In this document: piece by piece, positions 1 through 12,410 of the stretch
How positions within the stretch are numbered: position 1 is the stretch's first letter
Layout: each line of letters starts with the position of its first letter
Source of the DNA: Coenobita brevimanus
Taxonomy: Eukaryota > Arthropoda > Malacostraca > Decapoda > Coenobitidae
Direction: 5' to 3'
NCBI GenBank assembly: GCA_032717465.1
Contig: CM064732.1
Location: 35,715,015 to 35,779,014, forward strand
DNA: 64,000 nucleotides
Program-made: the position numbers and the translations under genes
Notes under the pieces: model-generated
The model's database searches: none
What the model saw: only the letters and a program-made list of their open reading frames with translations
Told to the model about the DNA's origin: nothing

Positions 1-1690
1 CCATAGCTCTAGCTTTCCTTGTTTTCATCTCCTTTACCGCCTCCTGCACTTCCTCCATCATGATTAAAGAATTATTCAACTCTCCCAATACATTTATTCC
101 TTGCACCCTTCCATCTGCCACAGTCTCAGCCTCCCTTTCCTCCCCTACATTTAACAGTCTTTCAAAGTACTCTGCCCACCTCTTCCTTACTGCATTAAAT
201 TTCTCATTTAATATCCTTCTATCCTCTGCTTTTACTCGCTCTTTCTTCCCAGACTCTCCCTTTCGCACCCTCTTCATGTCCTTCCAAAACATTTTCTTAT
301 TCTGTTGAAAATTCTTAGTCAACCGCCTACTCTACCTCTCATCTGGTGGCACTTTAGCATCATGCACAGCCCTTCTCTCCCTATTCGTCTTTACCTTATA
401 CCTCTCAGAGAACATCTCATTCCTTCTCAGCAGTCACACTTCCTATGCACATCTCTTTTCAGCTACAGCCATAAATACTTCCTCATACCACCATTCACTT
501 CCCTTTCTTACACCACTACCCACTCGTCTCACACCACACACCTCTTCCTCATACCCACCACGGCACTTTTAAACAACTGCCATTCCTCCTCCACACCGCC
601 ATTTTCCTGATCTTTCACTCATCTATCAACTTCTCCTGATACTCAATATTTCCTCTCTTTTATCCAACATACTTTCAAAACCTCCTTGTCACACCCAAAT
701 CTCCTAGCTCACACCCACCTCATACCTACTGTGCTCACAACTTTCCCCTGCACCAGCAGTCTAGCAATCTTCCTCTTACATTGCTGGACACAACCATGTA
801 GTCCACCAATGCTCTCTCAACAACCCTTCCACCCTCCTGCATTGCCCATGTATACTTATGTATGTCTTTCTTCTCAAACAAGCTATTTCCAATCACCATC
901 TCTCAGTCAACACACATCCCTAACATTCCTTCCCCAATATTATTTTTCTAGGAACACCATGCATAGCAACGACACCTTCATCTGCTACATTTCCCACTTC
1001 AGCATTAAAATCTCCCATCATTACCACATTCACATTTGCTTGAAAACTCTGCAGACACTCATCAACATCATTCCAGAAAGACTCATTCACTTCTTCATCC
1101 CTTTCCCTACCAGGCCCATATGCACTAACAAATACCCACAACTCACGTCCAAATTTCACTTTCACCTACATCAGTCTTGATGACACCTGCTTCCATTCAC
1201 TCACACATTGCTGCACATCCAGGCACACTATCAAGACCATTCCTTCTCTCGCACTTCCTCTATCGACACCTGACATCCTTCCAGTCACACTTCCAAACGT
1301 AGATTCATCTTTCCTATTAATTTTTCTTTTACTCAGAGCTAACACATCCAGCTTTCTTCTCACAAACATTCTCCTAGTCTCCTCCCTTTTAGATTCAATC
1401 GTACTACATCCATGCACATTCACAGACCCAATCTTCAGGAGGGGGATAGTTCAGTCCTCCTCCACTTTTTATGCCCTGTCTCATTGTTGGTACTGAAAAC
1501 AAAGAGTAGGGGGGTCCCTAGTCTCCTCACCCCGTCCCTTTTAGTCGCCTTTTACGACACACAGGGAATGCAGTGGCAGAATTCTTCCCAACACAACCTG
1601 GCTGCTGAGTGGTAGTACCACCCCATAGTGCGGCCAGACTGAGCCCCACCCTCCCCCGCCACACGTGGGAGTGGGCAGAGTTTTATTGAC
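1..1690 (-). mobile_element. RTE-like non-LTR retrotransposon, copy A, cut by the left window edge
   Basis: Read on the minus strand this is a LINE: a 5' leader (1690-1424), an endonuclease region (1423-920) and the linker toward the reverse transcriptase (about 900-1). The linker has pieces matching copy B at 40518: EWWYEEV, KKMFWKDMKRVRKG and EAVKEMKTRKARA. The leader contains ACTAAAAGGGACGGGG-like sequence that recurs before copy B. The reverse transcriptase itself lies outside the window. Frames are broken by stops and shifts, so the copy is dead. The RTE label is an inference from the endonuclease type and the short A/T-rich tails of the sister copies. Confidence 0.75.
920..1423 (-). pseudogene. 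Endonuclease (exonuclease-endonuclease-phosphatase fold) domain of RTE-like LINE copy A
   Basis: The reading frame opens MNVHGCSTIESKREETRRMF, continues with RKLDVLALS and SVTGRMSGVDRG, and reaches VFVSAYGPGRE and VVMMGDFNAEVGN. SAYGPG and GDFNAEVG are the hallmark central motifs of APE-type endonucleases in non-LTR elements; the domain nicks target DNA to prime reverse transcription. A single TAG at 1166-1168 interrupts the frame where a tryptophan codon is likely ancestral, and the frame resumes at once. The second half decays after about 920. It is similar to host proteins annotated as craniofacial development protein 2-like, but the repeat context makes a mobile origin far more likely. 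Confidence 0.75.
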
Positions 1691-3698
1691 ATCAAAGCTA
1701 CAGGCCACAACACAAGAACATCACAGATTTCCTTCCAGGCATGCATGAACTTACTGCTTGTGACACTACGTCATACCTCTATGGAACTGGCAAGGTCGCC
1801 TTTTTTAAAGTACTCCATATTGGGATGTCAGGTAGGACACTAAGTGTGGAGGGAGCCAGTATTAACGAGATGATGTGTAGGGCAACGTGATTTTTAGCAG
1901 CCATTTATGGGTCGAAGACTGAAGGCAGTATGTCGATGCTTGGTATCATCTTTGGTCGTGTAAAATGGCGAATCCAAAGGTAATATGTCCTCGAAATTGA
2001 AGTCACGGCCTTCAAAGAATAACGTGTATTGTGCACATTATCAAACACAGAACGGAAATCGGCGCTATGAAGCGAACCACCAGATGCTAACCCTCTACGT
2101 TATGGACGGACTAGTAAGAACGACAACAGGTTATTTCCAGTAACATTACCTGGCGGTGTCTCCCTTTTTTCCACTAGCATAAAGAATATTAGCAAATACG
2201 GATGTGCTTCAGCACGACCATATTCTTCTAAAAGTGCAGTTATGTAGCTGTTTAGTTATATTGTTCCAGGTTTTGAAGTTGTCACGCAACAACTGTCTCA
2301 CCAAATTATGACATGCCATAACATCATGAACATCATTAAAATTTCAGCAATACCGCAAAACACGCTTTCAAAAATTTCCACAAGATAGCTATGATAGATG
2401 CTCTCTAAGTTAAATAATACTATATGGCAGTAGAAAAAAAAATGAAGTAGACACGATAATATGTATGACTGTTGCCATCCTTTAACCACGAGAAGTTCCC
2501 CTTATGCTGCTAAAACTGTATGGCAGTAGAAATTTTTAAAATATCCTATACTAAGCGGGTTAATGATGACTTCTCCACATTGCTATGAGAGTTTTGCCTG
2601 GAATGCGGTAGTTTCTTGATACAACTTTCAGTGGATCACCAGCCTGAATTGGATGAAAATAATTCCTCAGAGCATTTCCCCCACTGGAAACTCATTTAGT
2701 TCTTATCTAGCAAACACGTGGTCTCTAGCATCTGGAACATTAGAAAAAAAAAAAAAAAAAAAAAGAGTAAAAATTTGTAGATTATCAAAGTATTGGATAA
2801 CGCCCACGCAAGAAAATGCCTGGGAGGTAAAGCACTCACCACTGCGCTACTTGCCCTTCAACACTGGTGACCTTTTACCCATAACGCTATTTTGATATAA
2901 ACAAACTCCAACTCCACCACATCAGTTGTTGGCTAACTTTTAATGCAATATTGTCTTGAAATTACCATGATAATCATCCAATACTATATAGATGCTTTTA
3001 CTCTGAACAGCCGTTCACAAAAGATCACTGAACTAATCCAACAGTTTCACGAAATGTGGTAAAAACACTTGCATAGAATGCTGACATCCGCCTCCTCCTC
3101 GGCGCCATTAATGTCAGGGGCTGCTAACAGATGGCACCAATATTCTAATCAGATGACTGGGACACGACGTCTCCAAATAAGCACAAAACATGATGGAGGC
3201 CTCTTACCTCATGGGGACATCTTAACCCACTCAGCTCACACCAATTTGTCTCTTGTTACTCACCAGCACGACAGATCACTTTATTTTACGTACAGTAGTT
3301 TACATACTGTATACTTTCAAAACACGACGTTCACGGACATCCTCAAAACTGCACCTGCAAATAAAGCTCTTGCTCAGTACTAGCAAAACAACAAAACAGT
3401 AATTAAACTTGGGATACTGTATCCTTCACCATTAGTTACCAACGCCACCAATTTCTCGAAAGATTCAGTTTTCTCATAACACCTGCCTTACATACCGTAT
3501 GCAGAGTAGCCATTTATAACCATCCCCACCCTCTCGCTATTATTCATGATTAAATCTTTCTTATAACCCTAACTATATATACCGTCTACTGAATAGCCAT
3601 GGGGATATCACACACCGTTGTCTCCAAAACTGAGAGTAAACCATTCGGTCATTCACCTACTCAAAATTTAGGCAATACATGCTTCACTAGACCATAAA

Positions 3699-3703
<5 letters not shown>
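1691..3703. other. Intergenic stretch without a recognised gene
   Basis: No coding signal or recognisable element is seen. It holds an A-run at 2744-2764, possibly the tail of an old retroposon, and a weak tRNA-like stretch on the minus strand near 2811-2890 (AGTAGCGCAGTGGTGAGTGC resembles a pol III A box), too degraded to call. Confidence 0.5.
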
Positions 3704-3736
<33 letters not shown>

Positions 3737-3760
3737 AGAACGGAGGAAGGAAAAACAAAT
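3704..3760 (-). mobile_element. Very short 3' end of Jockey-like LINE family 2
   Basis: A 25-base T run is followed by AAATAACAGAACGGAGGAAG and the next bases up to ACAAAT. The same junction forms the 3' end of the two longer minus-strand family 2 copies at 26608 and 44371. After about 30 bases the match stops, so this is an extreme 5' truncation with its poly(A) tail. Only the 3' tip is present. Confidence 0.7.
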
Positions 3761-5497
3761 TCAATTTCCATCCACGCTGTACATATCTATAGTCTTCCAA
3801 AATTTGTGTCTATTCACCTTGTGCTGTACATACAAGAGATATTCAGAGAAGACCCAGATTATTTAGGATATTAAAATTAATAATGTTTCATTAGAAACTT
3901 TAAGGCAGCAAAAGTAAAAAATCTAAATGAACTCGGGTATTTTCATGGTTTTATATTAAAAACTGAGGGAAAAAACAGCTCAATGGCTGGTAATTTCACG
4001 ATTTGAGCTCCCGCAGAACATAGGGCACTTGGCGGCTTCCTAGTCAGCTTTTATGGTTGAGTCGCCAGTGCCTACCCTACCAATGAAATCACCCACAGGA
4101 GCCTGCTGAAGGAAAATATGGAGATTGTTACAAATCCATTCATTGCAGAGAGTGACCACTGACCCTGTAGATCAAAAAGTTTGGTAGTAAAGAAATATAA
4201 CTTCAAATCTCTCCACTATGGAATGGAAAGTTTCCTTGAGCTAAAGCATCCGAGGGTTAAGAAAATAAAGTTGATAAACATCTCCCCACTGTGCAAGGTT
4301 TCCCCTGAACTCTAGAACATCGATGGAGATAAGGACAATAAAAAACCTTAACCAGTAATGAGAGTTAGTCATCATCCCAGTCCTTTCATTACGGCAGTTT
4401 AACTGGTGATAGAGTGAACAAAATGACATCATGGTGGTTAATGTGTTCACCCAAGGCGTCTCAATAACGTATGGATACGTTGCAACGTTTTGTCGCAGTG
4501 AATCACGATAATGTATCCATACGTTTAGCAATTGCGAGGTCCGTCATTTGCACATTGTTCAAATTTTGCGTGTGATTTTTGGTACGTATATGCAGGCCAT
4601 CTTACCCGCCACCAGGCGGTGACACTGCCTTACCCCACGTGACCCCCCCCCCCACTTGCACGCCACTGACTCAGCAACTCACCTGTTAGCAGTGACCTTG
4701 CCAGTAAAAACATGTCACGCCACAGTATGATATTCAAGGCAAGGGTGATTCCCCAGTTGATAATGATGTGGAGGACAAACATTACGTGGCACCGGAGGGA
4801 GAAATGAGCAGAAGTTATGAGGAGGTAACGTTGCCAAGGAAGGTGTGGTATGTTGATGTGTTCAGTGAGTGAAACAACTCTTATAATGCCTATATTATTG
4901 TGTGAAAACCAATATATTCTTGTACTACATATAAATTCATACCAAATGAACAAATATCTACCTATTCTGAGGGTCTGCAATAGTTACCACTACCATAGAA
5001 AACGTGACAGCCACATCGCGGCTTGAAAGAACATGGTACCAGGTGTGTGGAGGGTCATCTGTTTAGACCACTTCTAAGCTCATGTGAGCACTTTTCTCTG
5101 AACTGCCATTGTTTCTCACAAAAAGCGGAGGGTTGAGCCAAAAAAAAATTATTCCAAAATTGGTCTGGACTGGGGGGGGGGGGGAGTGGTGAACAATCAG
5201 TCGGGATGCGGCAGGTTAATCTTATGGCTGTTGGGATATCTTTCGACTGAACAACATCATCTGATGTTTGTGTAAAATATAATTTCTATGTGTATCAATA
5301 GCTAAAAAATTATTATCGAATAACTGCTTCAAACCCTTGACTGTTTAGACTGCCCTCCATCAAACAAAATGTTTTTATGTTAACTTGACTGAAATAACCA
5401 AATACACCAAACGCTAAAAAGTAATACCTGAAGAATGACAGACTGGGGAAAGGAGGTGAGCACGACTAACACTTTGCCTTAAAATTTTCGCCTTATC
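3761..5497. other. Intergenic stretch without a recognised gene
   Basis: No gene or mobile element recognised. The small open frames here show no domain motif. It contains short homopolymers (C run near 4648, G run near 5172). Confidence 0.5.
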
Positions 5498-6102
5498 TTT
5501 TTTTAATACAGGAAAAAAGGAACCAAAGGCCAGCAGCCAACAAAATTTTTCCCTCCATGAAAAAACACAAACAAGATAGCAGAGTAAACCCATGATCCGT
5601 CTGTTTCGAGATGCCTGGACACACTGCTTTTGAGGCCTAGAGATCATAGGCAATAGGAAATACTGACAGCGAGAGACAACAGAACTGACTTGTTGCATAC
5701 ATGAAGGACTAGGAGTAACGTTCTTGCATTTGAGAGTTGGTCAGAATAGGGATGAGAGTTTGTTGTTAGACGGGTGCTACACGCCCGCCATAGTGGCGGA
5801 GAGATGCAAGCAGACACTTCAAAGGAGCAGTGATAGAAAAGGGACGAAGATGCAATCGTGTGGAGAAGAGATAGAGGTTGATGGGAGCCAGTAAGAGTTA
5901 ATGAGATGAAAAGCCTTTAATTCCAACTTGTTGAAAACAGCTGCATGTGGAGAGCCTCCCCACACATGAGACTTGTGCTTTACACAGGGGCAAATAAAAT
6001 CTGTATATAAAGTCAAAAACTGTGCAGGGGTAAAGAACACACGGAGTCAGCTTAGCATACCTAATCTCTTGGAAGCAGATTTTGCAAGAGAGATAATATG
6101 AT

Positions 6103-7244
6103 TGTCACGAATTCGCGCAATTGCGTATTTATACAAATTCGTGACATGGTACTTTGGTGAGAAAACCACGAACTCTAATGGAATTCCTACTGGGCATCAC
6201 TCAGTTCAACCATCCTAGTATGCACTTTGATCGGGATGGTTTTCAGATTATTTGTCACTGTTCCATACGTGACCATTCTTATGCACGACATTCGTGCTTT
6301 CACTGAGTGATTTTTATTGTGTGTGTATATCGTTCGCCCTCTCTCTATTGACCGTTGAAGTTAGGCCATGCCTACTTCCGGCGAACACGGCCATCTCTTA
6401 CAACCCCTTCCCCGTTTGAACTTAGTCAGCTTTGGACCACCTCGAGTGTAGGGTTGTTTGTGTAGAGACAAGCGTCTCCATTGTACAGCGATTTCCTGGA
6501 TCTCCACCTAGACAGTGATTGGCGAAGTGAGCTTAGCAGTGAATAGCAGTGCTTGGTGTTCGACACGCAGACACCCAGGCTTTCATAGCTTCGGCTCCGT
6601 CCTTCCACTGACCAGTATTTCCATTCCTTTTTCTAGGCTTAAGTTCGATTAGCTTTTGAATGAGCGAGTGAGTATATTTCCTTTGTTATCTGAATTCTAG
6701 AGTCCTTCTGTGACCGTGAACTCCCCTTTTGAGTTCATCTTGACACTCATATAACATAAAATTATTTTATTGTAATCAATAAATTTATAGTTCTTTTCTT
6801 TGAGCTTAATGTAATTAGAATCATGTTTTATTTCTCCACATTAAGTTTACTTTAGTTTGGCTCTCCTAGTTTGCACAAACTCCTTACATTATTCATAACT
6901 GGTATTTAGGCCAGTTCTTTTGTATCAAACTTAAATCCGTTGTGCCAGTCAGGAGTTAAGCACCGGCAAGAACCTGTCCATTATTATTAGCATTAGTTAT
7001 TGATTGTCAGGGGTGGAGTCACTTTCTCAAGAGGTTAACAGTATCAACAACCAGCATTCGTGAGCGATTAGTCTCTGCTGTGTACTGTTGAAAAAAATTA
7101 TAAAATTCTCGTCCTTAGAGAATCGGCGAAGTAAGCCGGCATAAAGTAAAATTTACTACTTGATTTTCACAAGTCAATTCCTTGTCTCTACTTTCGAGCA
7201 ATATTTAGCATTTTTAATTCTTAAATTCAACCCCCCCCCTGACA
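6103..7244. mobile_element. Solo LTR (1142 bp) with 5-bp target site duplication
   Basis: The segment starts TGTCAC and ends CTGACA, giving the canonical TG...CA ends of a retroviral-type LTR. It is flanked by ATGAT at 6098-6102 and ATGAT at 7245-7249, a perfect 5-bp target duplication. The flanks belong to one Jockey-like element that is continuous in its other copy, so the insertion boundaries are independently supported. There is no internal coding region, so this is a recombination product (solo LTR) of a Gypsy- or BEL-type element. An AATAAA is present near 6778. The first 44 bases form an 11-bp inverted repeat (6103-6113 with 6136-6146). Confidence 0.85.
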
Positions 7245-7249
7245 ATGAT

Positions 7250-8947
7250 CTTTTCAAGATAGATCCCAAGAGAATGAAAGCCCAAGTACGTTTAGAGAAG
7301 ATGCAGGGTTGAGCTTAAAATTGTTAAAAATTACAGGATACTCCTGCAGTAGGGTTTTTCGGGTTGAAAGATATAAGACCTGAGTTTTTGATGCATTAAA
7401 AACAAGATTACTTTTATCCCAATCAGGGATATGAACCAAGTCAGTGTATACTATAGCCTCGTCCTTTGTTTGCTGTAGTACCTGTTGAGATGGATGCTGC
7501 AGGAAGCAAATGAAAAAATGAGGGGTTGAGTCATCAGCATAGGAGTGGACAGAGATCTGATGTACAGATTAGAAGGTCATTAATTTGATGAATAAAAAGA
7601 AGAGAGTTGGTGATAGAAAGAGCCCTTAGGAACACCACTATTAATAGTCTAGGAGACGAACGGTGGCCGTCTACAACAGCAGCTATAGAACAACCAGAAA
7701 GGCAGTTGGATATGAAGGCACAGATAGAAGGTTAGAAACCATACAAGGCCAGTTTGGAAATTAAAGATTTATGCCATTTGATCGAAAGCCTTTGAGATGC
7801 CAAGTGCAACAGTAAAGCTTTCGCCAAACTCCCGGAAGGAGAATGACCAGAAGTCTGAAAGGAATTTGAGAAGATCACCTGTGGAGCATCCATGGCGATA
7901 TCCATACTGACGATCAGAAAGAAGGTTGTGATAGGAAAGGTGCTTTATTTTTTTTTTATTATTTTGTTAAGAATAGACTCAGAAACTTTTAAAATACAGG
8001 ATGTTAAAGCTACTGAGCACTAGTTTCAGGGCTGAAAATAGTCACTCCTCTTTGGGACAAACTGAGTGAGAGCAAATTTCTAACAAGAAGTAAAGGTACA
8101 AGTAGACAGATAAGGGCAAACGAGTTTACCTAGTCAAGGTGAAACCAGAGAAGTACAGTTCTTGAGGACAACAGGAGGGACCCCATCAGGTACACACGCC
8201 TTGATAGTACTGAGATCAGTGATGGCAGAAAATACACCAACTGAAGACATTTGAATGTCAGCCAATAGGAAGTCAGTAGAGGGAAGTGACGGAGGATCAG
8301 CACCGAAATCGTCTAACATGGAATTGGGGGAGAAAGTCTGAGAGAAGATTTCTCCGTTATATGTAGAAGAAATAGCTATTGAGCCATCAGAGTGGTAAAG
8401 AGGAGGCATGGATAATGAAGCAAAGTTGTCAGAAATGTTTTTGGCAAGGTGTCAGAAATAGCGGGAGGAATTTGAGTTGGAGAGTTCAGAGCATTTAGAA
8501 CGATTTTTTATTTATTTATTTTTTTTTAAGCAGAGCGGAGAACAGACTTCGCACGATTCTGGGCAGAAACATAAAAGAGGTGAGAAATGGTGGGTTATCC
8601 ATGGTACCTTTTGTAGGAATTCTTGTTGTGGACAGCAATAAAACAAGTGTGATTAAACAATTTTCCTTTTTTTTTTTTTTTTTTTCACTAGTCAAAGTAT
8701 ATGAGAAAGGAATATATGCTTCCATGGCAATGAGAATAGCCTTGGTAATGCACAAAGCACGATCAGATGGTCCTCGGCCGTGGAAGCAATAATCATTCCA
8801 GGGAAAATTAAACAAACTGCCTGAGGGACACGCAATCAGCAGCTCCAAAGTGCCACATTCGTCGTTTCTTGGGAGATTTAGACTTAATAAAACCGGTGAG
8901 GCTACAGCAAGGAATATTAAAATTTCCTTGTCCATCCATCCATCCAT
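7250..8947 (-). pseudogene. Broken endonuclease-to-reverse-transcriptase region of Jockey-like family 3 (copy 3a)
   Basis: Fragments in order from the 5' side: a linker with NECGTLELL and NDYCFHGRGPSDRALC (8947-8530), which matches the sister copy's HFAAADWVALRQ region; an early reverse transcriptase piece with SDGSIAISS, FSQTFSPNSMLDD and VPDGVPPVVLKNC (8409-8134); and a late piece with LVFNASKTQVL and LNVLGLSFSWDLS (7439-7254). GVPPVVLKNC and NASKTQ...LGLSFS are typical of Jockey-superfamily polymerases. The catalytic core between them (about 8130-7440) is present as sequence but riddled with stops. Confidence 0.75.
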
Positions 8948-9166
8948 CTATCATCCAATCCTACGTTGCCCCATGAGGTGCTTGAAAATAAAAATACAGG
9001 TGTTACTATGAACTGTGACTGGGTGAAAATAATAACATAGCTGCTGCTAGAAAAGACTGACAAAAAGTGTGACTGTGGGTGTAAAAACTACCACAGTTAG
9101 CCGAGACTAGTTTATCACAAAAATGGTCACCATATGCCAAAACTGTGCAGAGGATCCCATGTTGAA

Positions 9167-9170
<4 letters not shown>

Positions 9171-9234
<64 letters not shown>

Positions 9235-9475
9235 ACTTTCTATTTGTCTATCAGTCAATCAGTCTATCAACAAATCACTCAGTCTACCTATATATTTACT
9301 ATCTATCCATTTATCCATCTTTCCATCTGTCTGTCTATCTACCTATCTATCTATCTACATCTATCTATCTATCTATCTATGTCTATATCAGTCTATCTAT
9401 CTATCTGTCTATCTATATATCTTTTTATCTATCTATATATACAGATTGATAGATGGATATAGATATAGTTATAGA
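9171..9475. repeat. (CA)n followed by (CTAT)n microsatellites
   Basis: A pure CA array (9171-9232) is followed by an imperfect CTAT/CTGT tetranucleotide array (about 9240-9475). Open frames reading THTH or SIYLSIY here are repeat translations. Confidence 0.95.
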
Positions 9476-9691
9476 TAAAGATATACTAGGGTGTTTCAAA
9501 AATAGGGAAAATTTTCAACTATTTCTCATACAAGTACATCACACCCCTGTTACTATCTTCTAATGATCATTCAAGCCAATTTTGGAGAAAATTGAAGTGT
9601 ACCTAAAGGTCATTCAAAATGATGACTTTTCTCATTGTAGTGGAAAAGAAAAGTTTGATGTATATTTTTGTAATTCAAAAAATAAAGTACC

Positions 9692-12410
9692 ATGCAAAAA
9701 CTATTACATCAACTAAAAGCGACTTTCGCAAGCTCCTTCTTTGTCTTCTTTAAAACCGCCCGTTCATGCTTGCGAGCCACCTTGAGCAGGAACTGTTTCT
9801 GGTCCTTATTCGTTGTGATCGACGAACTGAAGCGCTTGATTAAGGCAGTGCCACGCTCAGCAGCATCACTGACCACCTTCAAGGACTTCATTCGTTTCCT
9901 TGCCAACTGGTAGTTTCCATCATGCTCCCACTCTTCTGAATCCTTGTTCAAGAACGTTGGCTCCAAGCCAGAATCCATCAGACACTTGATCAAACTGGCC
10001 GATTTTTCGGAAAGTAAGTCCGCCAAGGACCCTCTTGCCCCCGAGCCTTTTCAAGGCTTTGCTGCAACTCTTCCTTGTCAGTTTCTTCACCATCCTCCTC
10101 TTCACTCAAACTTCCACACACTCGCCAAAGAAGGCAAGGCCCACAAGCTCCTCCATCAGATACAAGTGATGTCTTGCCGCCTTTTCAGCCGCATCAGCAA
10201 CTCTCTGATCCGAGTAGCTCTCCAAAACGGAAAGAAAACTAGAATGGCACTCAGCAGAGCGCATACCCCCGCCAAGGCCCAACATGCAGTTCCTTTTCAT
10301 TCAATCAAGTCTAATCCAGTATCAAACTGCCCATAACTCTTAATCATAATTATTTAACTCACTGTAACAGCCAACAAAACAATGTATATCATTTGTTACT
10401 ACACGGCAGCTGGAAAACGACTACCCTCTATAAAAGCATACTGTATTTAAATCCGCTAGATCCGGAATAGTATATGGACCCGAGCCAAACTGTACACATT
10501 CGTAGATACCAACATCCTAAATATGCCTGATTTTTTTTTTTTTATCAAGATCCTTGCAATATTCACTGAAAAATTTACGAAAATGTCGAAAAACGCCCTC
10601 TCTCGCAATGCAAAAGAAAGTGAAAAAAAAAAAAAAAAAAATCCTGGATCCGCACCTTCATCTGGATCCGCACTATAATTTAATGGAGTCTATTCTTGGC
10701 CAAGGCCCATTCTTCCACCAAGTTTCGTGGAAATCCGTCTGGCAGTTTTTGTGTAATCTTGCTCACAAACCAACCAACAAATAAACAAACGGACACGGGT
10801 GAAAACATAACTTCCTTGGTGGAGGTAAAAACGGAGATCATTTCGCGGTGCCCATTGAGGTATCATCGCTTCATTTCATGCTTCAACATAAATCAAGGAA
10901 ATGAAGAGTAAAATCTGGCACATGCCTCGTGCCTTTCTCTGCATCATTGTTGGGAATTGGCTGCCAAACATTACACTCTTAATTGCATACAACCCTTTGT
11001 CATTCATCGCGCCTGAAGCATGGTCGTGGTGGGCGGAAAGTTGACTGGTCAGGTTGACCACCCAAGAAGATGTACGCTAACTGGAGTAGTTCCTTATAGT
11101 CTTCACGGGGAGGACTTTTGCTGTCAATGGTTGATCTTAAAAAATGTCAGCATGTACTTCTTCAGTTCATCAAGGGCAATGTTGATAGCGAAGAGTTCCA
11201 TACAACCCTCATCGGTATCCACAGTCTTGTACAAGGACTGATTGATAAGGGGCCAGTATGTCTGGAACCGCTTGAAAAATCCTATATCTGGTCCAGATGA
11301 AGATCCGTGGCAAACTTGGAAGACAGTTTTCAGGATGACTTCATGAACATGATGTCTGCAAGCCAGCCACAGCTGATCTTCTGAGTTCTTGCTCAATTAG
11401 TGTGCAAACACCCTGATGTATTCCAGTATTTGCAGCAGCAGTATCGAAGCTCAACGGAACAGTTTTGTCTTGAATATTGGCCTCCTGAATCTCTTTGACC
11501 ACAACACGAGCGAGTTCTTCCCCAGTTCCAGTCAGTGCAACTGGAACACCTAGAAGGTCTTCAGTCTCTTTGCCAGAAACCAGTACAGCAATCTGGTTTT
11601 GCTAACTCTTGCCTTGACAGATGTTTGGACGTAGCTTTTCATCCCAGTTAAGTGTCAGTGGGATATCCTTGACCTGACTGATGCAGAGCCTCCAGCTGCT
11701 ATCTCTTCTCTGTTCATGCATCGAGTTCTATAGACCGTAGCAGGCGAAATCGCAAAGTCCCCGAGATTATGACCAAAGCATCTGGCAGCAGCAGCATATG
11801 AACTTGTTGTCGGGTGCACCGAAAGATTGTCCCTGTCCCAGGCAACAGTCAAGTTCTTGTCCCAGACAGCTTTCCTTGTTGCTGCATGACGACAGCAGGG
11901 AGATTTGGCTGAAGTCGGACAGGCAAATTCATGATCGTCTGTGGAAGTCGCTGACATAGAGCTGGATTCCTCCAAAATTACTGTCTCCTACAACCTCCAC
12001 TTTTCCTTTAAGTCTTTCTGTTTTCGCTGCAAGGCGTCTGAATCGCGCTTCCTCTTTCTCTCCTTGACCTTGGCCATTACAGGGTTGATACAAGCCATTG
12101 AGGACGAGGCTCTGTCCTCGCGCTGATTCATCAGAAACCGTTTATCCTCATCTGGAATGTTCATGCTTAATGCATTCGAGTGTGCCAAGTCGAATATCTC
12201 TTTCAGATCCGCTTTGAGGATTTCCCGCTTCATCTTCTCCTCACTGTCTCTGCCCTTATTCTTCTTCAACTTCACATACTTCTCATACAGTTTCTTGAGC
12301 TTCTTGACTTGTCAAGCTTCATCAAATTATGGAAGACTGGCTCTTTTCCAGATTCTCCTTACCTTCAAGATGGTTTCTTTCGCAGCTTTGGAAATTGTCT
12401 TTTTCTCGCT
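9692..12410 (-). pseudogene. Transposase-like gene with FDTAAANTG and CRHH motifs, broken copy 1
   Basis: Pieces in order: a basic N-terminal helix region with EKYVKLKKNKGRD and IPDEDKRFLMNQRED (12290-11988); VWDKNLTVAWDRDNLSVHP (11975-11655); a conserved block with VSGKETEDLLGVP and FDTAAANTG (about 11640-11400); WLACRHHVHEV, SSGPDIGFFKRF and YWPLINQS (11396-11124); AIKSVMFGSQF (about 11060-10876); and HHLYLMEELVGLAFF then LKVVSDAAERGTALI (10300-9709). The FDT...C-HH arrangement resembles an RNase H-like transposase core; that is inference. Stops, frameshifts and a nested insert make it non-functional. It matches the 23499-25560 gene block by block. Confidence 0.6.
10232..10827 (-). mobile_element. 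MITE-like element nested in the transposase-like gene
   Basis: Read on the minus strand it begins TACCTCCACCAAGG and ends near GGTATGCGCTCTGCTGAGTG then CTAGTTTTCTT. Both flanks carry the same 8 bases (AAAACGGA on the plus strand at 10224-10231 and 10828-10835), as expected of an 8-bp target duplication. A shorter relative with the same start and end lies at 16801-17019. From memory this resembles a repeat found in many marine invertebrates; that was not checked. It has no coding capacity, so it is non-autonomous. Confidence 0.7.

Larger units (their letters stand above)
5498..8950 (-). mobile_element. Jockey-like LINE family 3, copy 3a, split by a solo LTR
   Basis: On the minus strand the element runs from 8950 to a short poly(A) at about 5504-5498. 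The 3' untranslated part (6102-5498) matches the second copy at 38868-39490, including a shared GGCC-AAAGG block and CCTCCCCACACATGAGACTTG. Between 6103 and 7244 a solo LTR interrupts it; removing the LTR joins both halves exactly as in the other copy. Coding remnants lie at 7250-8947. The 5' end stops at a (CCAT)n stretch near 8930-8960, so the copy is 5' truncated and lacks most of the endonuclease. Confidence 0.75.

Noticed and set aside
2811..2900. tRNA-like stretch on the minus strand
   Set aside because: The A-box-like AGCGCAGTGGTGAGTGC is present, but the B box and stems are not convincing; probably a SINE relic at best.
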